This document shows, piece after piece, positions 1 to 6,214 of a DNA stretch of 12,688 nt (position 1 is the stretch's first letter; the number at the start of each line of letters is the position of its first letter). Both the position numbers and the translations under genes were made by a program. Source of the stretch: CAMBDR01 sp046597185 (lineage in GTDB: Bacteria > Pseudomonadota > Gammaproteobacteria > Burkholderiales > Burkholderiaceae_D); NCBI GenBank assembly GCA_046597185.1, contig JBKJLF010000073.1:1-12688 (forward strand). Reading direction: 5' to 3'. Under the pieces are notes generated by a model. It was not told the DNA's origin and searched no databases. It was given only the letters and a program-made list of their open reading frames with translations.

Positions 1-1206
1 CGCGAAAAAGCGCAGGAAAAAGTGTTTTCTGATCTGGGCCGCTTCCGCGAATTAAAACGCAAAAACCCCGATCTGTTGATTGGCGTCGGCGGTTGCGTGG
101 CTTCGCAAGAAGGCGAAGCCATCGTTAAACGCGCCCCCTATGTGGATTTGGTATTCGGCCCGCAAACCCTGCACCGCTTGCCCGCCTTGCTGGAAGGACG
201 ACGCCACAGCGGCGTGCCGCAAATCGATATCAGCTTTCCCGAAATAGAAAAATTCGACCATTTGCCGCCCGCCAAGGTCAGCGGTGCCAGCGCTTTTGTG
301 TCGATTATGGAAGGTTGCAGCAAATACTGTAGTTATTGCGTGGTGCCTTACACCCGTGGCGAAGAAGTCTCGCGCCGCTTTGACGATGTGTTGGCCGAAG
401 TGGCCGGTTTGGCCCAGCAAGGTGTGAAAGAAATCACCTTACTTGGGCAAAATGTTAACGCCTACCGGGGGGAAATGTCGGTTGATGGTGCCGACGGCAC
501 ACCCGAAATTGCCGATTTTGCGCTCTTGATTGAATACGTGGCCGAGATTCCCGGCATTGAGCGCATCCGCTTTGTCACCAGCCACCCGAAAGAATTCACC
601 CAACGCTTGATTGATGCCTACGCCAATATTCCCAAATTGGCCAATCATCTCTATTTACCGGCCCAACATGGCTCGGACAAAGTGCTGGCCGCCATGAAGC
701 GCGGCTACACCTCGCTGGAATATAAATCGATTATTCGCCGCCTGCGCCAGGTGCGGCCCGATATTACCGTTTCGTCCGACTTTATTGTCGGCTTTCCCGG
801 TGAAACCGAGGCCGATTTTGAAGCGATGATGAAACTGATCGATGATATCGGTTTTGACAACAGTTATAGCTTTGTATTTAGCCCACGCCCCGGCACCCCC
901 GCCGCCAATTTGGCCGACGACACCCCAGCCGAAGTGAAATTGGCGCGCTTACAACGCTTACAGGCAAAAATCAATGCCAATATTCAAGCCATTAGCCACT
1001 CACAATTGGGCATAACACAGCGCATTTTGGTCGAAGGCCCATCCAAACGCGACCCTAATGAGTTACAAGGACGCAATGAAAACAACCGTGTGGTAAATTT
1101 TAATGCAGGGCCGAATCCATTACGATTAATCGGTCAATTAATTGATGTTAAAATCACCGATGTTCGGACTTATTCATTACGTGGCGAAATGATCACGCAA
1201 GATTAA
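1..1206 (+). CDS. miaB: tRNA-2-methylthio-N6-dimethylallyladenosine synthase MiaB, 5'-truncated by window edge
   Basis: Radical-SAM methylthiotransferase that converts i6A37 to ms2i6A37 in tRNAs reading UNN codons; cytosolic, with two 4Fe-4S clusters. The reading frame is open from base 1 (begins REKAQEK, which in the family follows directly after the NTC segment holding the second N-terminal cysteine), so roughly 50 N-terminal residues and the first two cysteines of the auxiliary cluster lie upstream. The third cysteine is visible in IGVGGC (visible residue 32). The radical-SAM CxxxCxxC motif is EGCSKYCSYC (visible residues 104-113, Cys 106/110/113), followed by VVPYTRG. A TRAM-like RNA-binding domain occupies about the last 65 residues (from ITQRILVEG to the end). 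A GTG at base 22 is not the real start, since homology continues upstream of it. The visible part is 401 residues against about 450-475 for the family. No frameshift seen. Confidence 0.97.
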   Translation, partial: REKAQEKVFSDLGRFRELKRKNPDLLIGVGGCVASQEGEAIVKRAPYVDLVFGPQTLHRLPALLEGRRHSGVPQIDISFPEIEKFDHLPPAKVSGASAFVSIMEGCSKYCSYCVVPYTRGEEVSRRFDDVLAEVAGLAQQGVKEITLLGQNVNAYRGEMSVDGADGTPEIADFALLIEYVAEIPGIERIRFVTSHPKEFTQRLIDAYANIPKLANHLYLPAQHGSDKVLAAMKRGYTSLEYKSIIRRLRQVRPDITVSSDFIVGFPGETEADFEAMMKLIDDIGFDNSYSFVFSPRPGTPAANLADDTPAEVKLARLQRLQAKINANIQAISHSQLGITQRILVEGPSKRDPNELQGRNENNRVVNFNAGPNPLRLIGQLIDVKITDVRTYSLRGEMITQD

Positions 1207-1222
1207 TTTTAAGATGCATATT

Positions 1223-1228
1223 TATAAC
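1223..1228 (+). promoter_or_regulatory. Possible -10 element in the miaB-phoH gap
   Basis: The 65-base gap between miaB and phoH is markedly AT-rich compared with its surroundings and contains TATAAC, a 5/6 match to the sigma-70 -10 consensus, about 44 bases before the phoH start. I see no convincing -35 hexamer at 16-18 bases upstream, so this is a weak candidate. phoH may equally be read through from miaB. No terminator hairpin is visible in the gap. Confidence 0.2.
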
Positions 1229-1271
1229 ATAAATCTATCTACCCCCAACATTTAACGATTTTTACGACAAT

Positions 1272-2375
1272 TTGAAACCCAACGCGCCACATCAACCTTT
1301 GTATTTTGTTCCAGAGCCATTTGAAAATGGCCGTTTGGCGCATTTGTGCGGCCCGCTGGATGAAAATTTACGCCAAATTTCATCGGCACTGGATGTCACC
1401 CTGTTCCGGCGCGGCGAAAAATTCATTATTAGCGGCCATAAAGCCGAACGCGCGGTCAAAATTCTCGAACACTTTTATGCCTGTGCCGACAAACCGATCG
1501 GGGTTGAAGAAATTCAACTCGCGCTGGTTGAACAAAGAGCGGTGCTGGATACCCTCAACGCCAGCCACGGCGCGCCCGCTGCCAGCGACTTGGCCGAGCA
1601 AGCCCGCTTGGCCCAAGCCATGGCCGAAACTGCCGCTGCCGAAGTGGCGAGCAGCCCCTTGCTGAAAACCCGGCGCAACGATTTGCGCGGCCGCACCCCG
1701 CACCAGGTGCAATATTTAAAAGCCATTTTGGAACACGATATCAGCTTTGGAGTTGGCCCGGCAGGTACCGGCAAAACCTATCTGGCGGTGGCCTGCGCGG
1801 TGGACGCGCTGGAGCGTGATGCCGTCAAACGCATTATTTTGACCCGCCCTGCAGTGGAAGCGGGTGAACGGCTGGGCTTTTTACCGGGCGATCTGGCGCA
1901 AAAAGTAGACCCCTATTTGCGCCCGCTGTACGATGCGCTATACGATTTACTAGGTTTTGACCGTACCCAAAAAATGTTTGAAAAACAAATGATTGAAGTC
2001 GCGCCGCTGGCGTATATGCGTGGCCGCACCCTCAACCATGCGTTTATTATTCTCGATGAAGCGCAAAGTACCACCACCGAACAAATGAAGATGTTTTTAA
2101 CCCGCATCGGTTTTGGTAGCCGCGCCGTCATTACTGGCGACGTGACCCAAATCGATTTACAACGTGGGCAAAAGTCGGGCTTGATCGATGCCCTCAAAGT
2201 ACTGAAAGACGTGCGCGGTATTGCCTTCACCCATTTTTCCAGTGCCGACGTGGTGCGCCATCCGCTGGTAGCGCGCATTGTCGATGCCTATGAAGCCCAT
2301 AGCGCACTCGAACACGAATCCAGCAGCCACCCCTTGCCGCCACCCACGCGCTTGCACTATGCCAGAAAAAAATAA
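1272..2375 (+). CDS. phoH (ybeZ): PhoH-like ATPase (YbeZ)
   Basis: P-loop NTPase of the PhoH/YbeZ family, cytosolic, associated with phosphate-starvation nomenclature and functionally linked to YbeY in RNA and ribosome metabolism. 367 residues, normal for the proteobacterial family. An N-terminal domain (about 1-135) carries the conserved CGPLDENLRQI segment (26-36); the ATPase domain follows with Walker A GPAGTGKT (162-169), the conserved TRPAVEAGERLGFLPGDL segment (191-208), Walker B FIILDEAQ (258-265) and a sensor-like TGDVTQ (288-293). The start is TTG: an in-frame TAA stands at 1230-1232, no ATG or GTG occurs between it and the TTG at 1272, and the next in-frame ATG is past codon 115, well inside conserved sequence. 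No Shine-Dalgarno sequence is obvious. The 3' end overlaps ybeY by 17 bases, consistent with coupled translation. Confidence 0.95.
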   Translation: MKPNAPHQPLYFVPEPFENGRLAHLCGPLDENLRQISSALDVTLFRRGEKFIISGHKAERAVKILEHFYACADKPIGVEEIQLALVEQRAVLDTLNASHGAPAASDLAEQARLAQAMAETAAAEVASSPLLKTRRNDLRGRTPHQVQYLKAILEHDISFGVGPAGTGKTYLAVACAVDALERDAVKRIILTRPAVEAGERLGFLPGDLAQKVDPYLRPLYDALYDLLGFDRTQKMFEKQMIEVAPLAYMRGRTLNHAFIILDEAQSTTTEQMKMFLTRIGFGSRAVITGDVTQIDLQRGQKSGLIDALKVLKDVRGIAFTHFSSADVVRHPLVARIVDAYEAHSALEHESSSHPLPPPTRLHYARKK

Positions 2376-2841
2376 ACTCTCGCTCTCGGTACAATATCCC
2401 GACCCCCGGCTACGCGCCGAGCTGGGCCGCCCACTGCTGCGGCGCTGGGTGCAGGCTGCGCTAATGGGGCCGGCCGAGTTGACCTTGCGCTTTGTCGATG
2501 CGGCCGAAGGCCAGGCTCTGAATCGCGATTATCGCGACAAAGACTATGCAACCAATGTACTCACCTTTGCCTACAGCGAAGATGAAGCGGACGCGGCCAA
2601 CCAGGGTGACAGGGATGTCTGCCGGGCCGACATCATCTTGTGTACCGATATTTTGCAACAGGAAGCGCACAACCAAAAGAAAAGCTTGCTGGCACACAGC
2701 GCCCACCTGATCGTGCACGGGGTCTTGCATGCGCAAGGCTTTGATCATGAAACCGATGCCGAGGCAGAAGAAATGGAACAAGAAGAAATCCGCATCCTGG
2801 CGCGCCTGGGTTTTGCCAACCCCTACCTCGAAGCGGATTAA
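2359..2841 (+). CDS. ybeY: Endoribonuclease YbeY (16S rRNA maturation / ribosome quality control)
   Basis: Zinc-dependent single-strand endoribonuclease of the UPF0054 family, involved in 16S rRNA 3'-end maturation and 70S quality control, cytosolic. The signature HGVLHAQGFDH (residues 120-130) gives the three zinc-ligand histidines H120, H124 and H130; the preceding RDYRDKDYATNVLTF (57-70) is the usual conserved strand and loop. 160 residues, typical for the family. I chose the ATG at 2359, which lies inside the end of phoH; a TTG at 2278 would add 27 residues with no family resemblance and a much longer overlap. The adjacency to phoH is the standard arrangement. The C-terminus past the His motif is acidic (EAEEMEQEE), also common in the family. 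Confidence 0.96.
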   Translation: MPEKNKLSLSVQYPDPRLRAELGRPLLRRWVQAALMGPAELTLRFVDAAEGQALNRDYRDKDYATNVLTFAYSEDEADAANQGDRDVCRADIILCTDILQQEAHNQKKSLLAHSAHLIVHGVLHAQGFDHETDAEAEEMEQEEIRILARLGFANPYLEAD

Positions 2842-2847
2842 ACCACC

Positions 2848-3540
2848 ATGCTAGACGGCAACCTGTCCCTGATCACCCCCGAAGGCATCCGCCTGCGCTT
2901 AACCCCGGCTGGCCCCACGGTACGTGCGTTTGCCTGGGTGATTGACCTGTTGGTATGGTGCGCTATCCTCATCGTGCTTTCGATGCTGTCAGCGCTCTTG
3001 TCTTCCACCGTGGGCGATAGCAAAACCACCTCGGGCTTTATGTTGATTGGTATGTTCGTCAGCTATTGGGGCTACCCCATATTGTGTGAAGTGTATTGGC
3101 GCGGTGCCACCGTTGGCAAGCGCGCCATGGGCATTAAGGTGGTACGCAGCGACGGCTTGCCGGTAGGCTGGCGCGAATCGGTGCTGCGCAACCTGTTGCT
3201 GGTCGCCGATTTTTTACCCGCCTTATATGTCACCGGTTTGGTGTGCATGCTGAGCGATACCCAATTTCGCCGCCTCGGCGATTGGGTGGCTGGCACCCAG
3301 GTGATTTACGTTGAAAAAGTCAACCAACGCGGCGTGCCCAACACCACCCCGCCCCAACCCTTGCCGTTTGCCCTGACACCACAACAACAAAGCGCGCTGG
3401 TCGATTTATTTGAACGCGAACCCACCCTGCCCATCGCCCGCCTGATTGAATTGGGCACCATTGCCCAACCGCTAACCCAGCGCGAAGGCACCGAATCGGT
3501 GAAACAAATGCGCGCCTATGTCGCCGGGATATTGCAATGA
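2848..3540 (+). CDS. RDD-family integral membrane protein
   Basis: First gene of the six-gene membrane cassette; starts 6 bases after the ybeY stop, with no strong ribosome binding site. 230 residues. The RDD domain covers about residues 20-155: Arg26 and Asp33 in VRAFAWVID at the head of the first membrane helix (about 29-51), a second helix at about 63-83, the WRGATVGKRAMGIKVV segment (84-99), a third hydrophobic stretch at about 112-135, and the closing FRRLGDWVAGT motif (140-150). A soluble tail (about 155-230) follows; comparable tails occur in RDD proteins encoded beside SpoIIM and MoxR genes. Biochemical function is not known; some RDD proteins have been linked to ion transport, but nothing here shows that. 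The stop overlaps the next start (ATGA), so translation is coupled. Confidence 0.9.
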   Translation: MLDGNLSLITPEGIRLRLTPAGPTVRAFAWVIDLLVWCAILIVLSMLSALLSSTVGDSKTTSGFMLIGMFVSYWGYPILCEVYWRGATVGKRAMGIKVVRSDGLPVGWRESVLRNLLLVADFLPALYVTGLVCMLSDTQFRRLGDWVAGTQVIYVEKVNQRGVPNTTPPQPLPFALTPQQQSALVDLFEREPTLPIARLIELGTIAQPLTQREGTESVKQMRAYVAGILQ

Positions 3541-4538
3541 AACAAAGCCAATTTGAAAGCGAAAACAGCGCGCTGTGGCAAGAAATTGAAGCCTTGTTGG
3601 GCAACAAGGCGGGCAACAAGGCTGCCAATAAAGCCGCCAATAAAGCCACCAACAGCGCAGGCAACAGCGCCCCGGATCGCACCCAATTACCCACGCTGTA
3701 TCGGCGTTTATGCCAGAATCTGGCCTTATCAGGGCAACGCGGCTATTCACCCCAACTGACGCAATATTTGCATCGCCTGGTACTGGACTGCCATCAACTG
3801 TTTTATGGTGCAGCAGTGGAACGGCCATTCACCCTGCACCAATGGCTGGGAGTAGAATTTCCGCGCCGGGTGCGGCAAGAATGGCGCTTGTTTTTATTCG
3901 TCAATCTCTTGTTTTGGGGGGTGGCCCTGATAGTGGGCTTAATGGTTTGGAGTAACCCGGATTGGGCTTACAGCTTTGCCTCGGCCAAAGAGCTCGAAGG
4001 CATGCGCGACATGTATAAACCGCACCCCAGCCGAATGGGGCGCGGTGGTAGCGGCGGCGATATTCAGATGTTCGGCTTTTATATCTGGAATAACGTCTCG
4101 ATTTGCTTTCGCACCTTCGCCGGTGGCTTGTTTGGCGGCCTTCCCGCCTTGATCAGCGTCGGCTTTAACGCCATTAACTTGGGCGTGGTGGCGGCCTGGC
4201 TCAGTCTGGACGATAGCACCCGCCTCAATTTCTGGTCGTTCGTGGTCACCCATTCCAGCTTTGAAGTGACCGGTTTGCTGTTGGCGGGCCTGGCTGGTAT
4301 GCGCATGGGCATGGCCCTGATCAAACCGGGCCGCATGACGCGTCGGCAAGCGCTCAGTTACACTGGCGAATATGTGTTTCCCATCGTGGTGGGTGCCGCC
4401 ATTCTAACCCTGGTGGCGGCATTTTTTGAAGGCTTTTGGTCGGCCAGTGGTGCCGCGCCGATGGTGAAATTCGTGGTCGGTGGCGTGTGCTGGAGCATCG
4501 TTATCCTGTTTTTCAGCGTGGCCGGGCGGAGACCTTAA
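3537..4538 (+). CDS. Stage II sporulation protein M-like (SpoIIM/DUF95) membrane protein
   Basis: 333-residue membrane protein whose C-terminal two thirds match the SpoIIM/DUF95 family. In Bacillus, SpoIIM belongs to the DMP peptidoglycan-remodelling complex of engulfment; this organism is not a spore former by any sign here, and the homologue's role in MoxR clusters is unknown. Visible features: a soluble N-terminus (1-115) with the LPTLYRRLC segment usual for this subfamily, membrane helices at about 117-138, 187-222, 242-262, 280-298 and 308-328, the YIWNNVSICFRTFAGG segment (182-197), THSSFEVTG (238-246, the counterpart of the family's PHG.xE motif, His239 and Glu243) and FFEGFW (296-301). 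Residues 23-46 are an unusual NKAx tandem repeat, absent as far as I recall from the family core. Overlaps the RDD gene by 4 bases and the next gene by 1 base (TAATG). Confidence 0.88.
   Translation: MKQSQFESENSALWQEIEALLGNKAGNKAANKAANKATNSAGNSAPDRTQLPTLYRRLCQNLALSGQRGYSPQLTQYLHRLVLDCHQLFYGAAVERPFTLHQWLGVEFPRRVRQEWRLFLFVNLLFWGVALIVGLMVWSNPDWAYSFASAKELEGMRDMYKPHPSRMGRGGSGGDIQMFGFYIWNNVSICFRTFAGGLFGGLPALISVGFNAINLGVVAAWLSLDDSTRLNFWSFVVTHSSFEVTGLLLAGLAGMRMGMALIKPGRMTRRQALSYTGEYVFPIVVGAAILTLVAAFFEGFWSASGAAPMVKFVVGGVCWSIVILFFSVAGRRP
3603..3674 (+). repeat. In-frame 12-base tandem repeat (six units) within the SpoIIM-like gene
   Basis: Six consecutive 12-base units, the first starting AACAAGGCGGGC, encode the tetrapeptides NKAG, NKAA, NKAA, NKAT, NSAG, NSAP (residues 23-46). 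The first four are near-identical and the last two degenerate. Because the unit is a multiple of three, gain or loss of copies keeps the frame. The tract lies in the soluble N-terminal part before the first membrane helix. Confidence 0.9.
4528..4532 (+). promoter_or_regulatory. Shine-Dalgarno sequence deciding the DUF4129-protein start
   Basis: GGAGA sits 5 bases before the ATG at 4538, inside the end of the SpoIIM-like gene. It supports 4538 as the start rather than an in-frame TTG at 4436, which would extend 34 residues back through the SpoIIM-like gene. Confidence 0.65.
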
Positions 4539-6214
4539 TGCAAATCGACAAACTGGTTTTGGATTTGCGCCCGCGCAGCAATTATCAGGCGCTGGATCTT
4601 GGCTTTTCTTTGCTGCGGCTGGCAGCGGCCCAAACGTATTTGAGCTTTTTGGCGCTGTGGCTCCCCTTAATGGCCTTGCTCACGCTCCTCGCTTGCTTAA
4701 GCCCAAGCAATAGTCCCTGGCTGTTTATCGTTGCATGGTGGTTGCGCCCGCTGCTGGAGCGCGCGCCATTATATGTGTTATCGCGTGCCGTGTTTGGTGA
4801 AAAAGTGGCTTGGCAAGCTGCGGTATTGGCCTGGCCAAGTCAACTCGCTGGCGGCTGGTTTTATTTAATGGCCTTGCGCCCGTTTTTAATCTCGCGTTGC
4901 CTGGGTCAACCGATTTGGCAACTCGAAGGCGCACGCGGCAAAACCGCACGCGAACGCTATATGGTGATTAGCCGCCAAGGTGCGGGCACCAGTGCCGGCT
5001 GGTTTGGTCTGGCTTGCGTGCATTTTGAAGCCGTTTTGCAATTTGGCCTGATCGCCCTGATTGGCTTGTTTTTTAGTGACAATGATTGGGTCAACCCGTT
5101 TGCCCTGTTTTTAACACTGGAGAAAAATGTCACCTCCCTCTCCGGCATTTTGCTCACCTATGGTTTGTACACCCTTTCCGGCGCGGTGATTGCGCCGATT
5201 TATACCGCAGGCGGTTTAACCCTGTACCTGAACCGCCGCGCCACATTGGAAGCCTGGGATATTGAATTGGTTCTGCGCCAGATTCAGCCGCCTAGCCAAG
5301 GCAGTGGCGCGCAACCAAACAAAAGCGCTGGCCGCACCCTGGCCTGGTTTGTGCCGCTGATACTGCCGCTGCTACTGCTATTGCCGCTCACGCCCCAACC
5401 TGCCCAAGCAGCACCCTCAGCAGCAGCATCAACATCCGCATCAGCATCAGCGCAAGCCAAGTCCAGCCAAGCGCCATCCAATTGCAGCGCGCCGGAGTAC
5501 TGGACCAACCCGGAAACCGGACGCAGCCCCGATCATGATGCCAAACAAAGCGCATTGCGCCAGGAAGTGCGCACTATTTACAACGATGCCGATTTGCGCA
5601 GCTACGAGTGCAAATCATCATGGCAAATCAAGCCCGACCTGGTCAATCTGGATTGGCTCAAAGACAAAAAGAAAGAAGAGCGCAAACCAGGCAAACCATG
5701 GTTTGGCCTGGGGCTATTGGGTGCCGATATGATAAAAATCGCGATTATTGTGGCCGCTTTGTCGCTCTTGATTTTTATCATTTATCGCTATCGCGATCAA
5801 TTTGGAAAATGGCTACCGCAAACCAAAGCCGCTGCCGCGACCGAAGTGGGCGGGCTGGATATTCGCCCCGAGAGTTTGCCCAAATCGGTGACCAATACGG
5901 TAAAAAAATTATGGCAGGAACAACAGCGCCGCGCCGCGCTGGCTTTGCTGTATCGCGCCACGCTCTCGCGCCTGGTGAGCGAGCATGGCCTGCATATTTC
6001 ACGCGGCGCAACAGAGGGTGATTGCTTGCGTATTGCGCTCAGCGAGCGCGAGCAATTAGGCGCTACCTGCTGGCAAATCACCCAGGACAGCACCGCCTTA
6101 TGGCTGCGCGCAGCCTATGGCGAACACTGGCCCGAGACCGATCAAGTGTTGGCCGCCTGCAGCCGCTGGGATCTGGCTTTTGGCGCTAGCCATGGCGAGC
6201 GGGAGGCTGCATGA
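4538..6214 (+). CDS. Polytopic membrane protein with C-terminal DUF4129-like domain
   Basis: 558 residues, function unknown. N-terminal half is a multi-helix membrane region: hydrophobic segments at about 33-56, 60-80, 95-117, 155-179 and 200-228. A strong helix at 268-284 is followed by QPAQAAP, then an Ala/Ser-rich linker (291-307) and a polar stretch of about 85 residues containing two cysteines (C316, C358). A last helix at 398-416 leads to the C-terminal domain (about 440-545) with RRAALALLYRATLSRL (464-479) and HGLHISRGATEGD (483-495), which resembles the DUF4129 domain found at the end of transglutaminase-like membrane proteins encoded next to MoxR and DUF58 genes; there is no transglutaminase core here. 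I infer that the 285-397 segment is periplasmic and the DUF4129-like domain cytoplasmic. Overlaps SpoIIM-like by 1 base and the DUF4350 gene by 4 bases (ATGA). Confidence 0.8.
   Translation: MQIDKLVLDLRPRSNYQALDLGFSLLRLAAAQTYLSFLALWLPLMALLTLLACLSPSNSPWLFIVAWWLRPLLERAPLYVLSRAVFGEKVAWQAAVLAWPSQLAGGWFYLMALRPFLISRCLGQPIWQLEGARGKTARERYMVISRQGAGTSAGWFGLACVHFEAVLQFGLIALIGLFFSDNDWVNPFALFLTLEKNVTSLSGILLTYGLYTLSGAVIAPIYTAGGLTLYLNRRATLEAWDIELVLRQIQPPSQGSGAQPNKSAGRTLAWFVPLILPLLLLLPLTPQPAQAAPSAAASTSASASAQAKSSQAPSNCSAPEYWTNPETGRSPDHDAKQSALRQEVRTIYNDADLRSYECKSSWQIKPDLVNLDWLKDKKKEERKPGKPWFGLGLLGADMIKIAIIVAALSLLIFIIYRYRDQFGKWLPQTKAAAATEVGGLDIRPESLPKSVTNTVKKLWQEQQRRAALALLYRATLSRLVSEHGLHISRGATEGDCLRIALSEREQLGATCWQITQDSTALWLRAAYGEHWPETDQVLAACSRWDLAFGASHGEREAA
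5408..5458 (+). repeat. Ala/Ser low-complexity tract (GCA/TCA codon runs)
   Basis: Seventeen codons made mostly of GCA and TCA encode an Ala/Ser linker (residues 291-307) between a membrane helix and the polar segment of the DUF4129-domain protein. Surrounding genes favour GCC/GCG for alanine and AGC for serine, so the codon choice here is distinct and fits trinucleotide expansion. Confidence 0.75.
6201..6206 (+). promoter_or_regulatory. Shine-Dalgarno sequence of the DUF4350 gene
   Basis: GGGAGG lies 4 bases before the ATG at 6211, inside the end of the preceding gene. It is one of the strongest ribosome binding sites in the window, suggesting this gene is well translated independently of coupling. 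Confidence 0.7.

Noticed and set aside
52..420. Long reverse-strand open frame opposite miaB (122 codons)
   Set aside because: It lies wholly antisense to a strongly conserved MiaB region, shows no recognisable protein motifs, and is the type of shadow frame expected in GC-rich codon structure.
2278..2358. TTG-initiated extension of ybeY into phoH
   Set aside because: The added 27 residues have no YbeY resemblance and the ATG at 2359 gives the family's normal length.
3603..3674. CRISPR-like repeat array
   Set aside because: The units are 12 bases, directly adjacent without spacers, and in frame within a coding gene.
3320..3694. Reverse-strand frame with a Leu/Ala-rich repeat (ALLPALL-type)
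   Set aside because: It is the complement of the NKAx tandem repeat; the periodic hydrophobic pattern is a by-product and both flanks are antisense to conserved genes.
4436..4537. TTG-initiated extension of the DUF4129-domain protein
   Set aside because: It would read through 100 bases of the SpoIIM-like gene; the ATG at 4538 has a good Shine-Dalgarno and the standard TAATG coupling.
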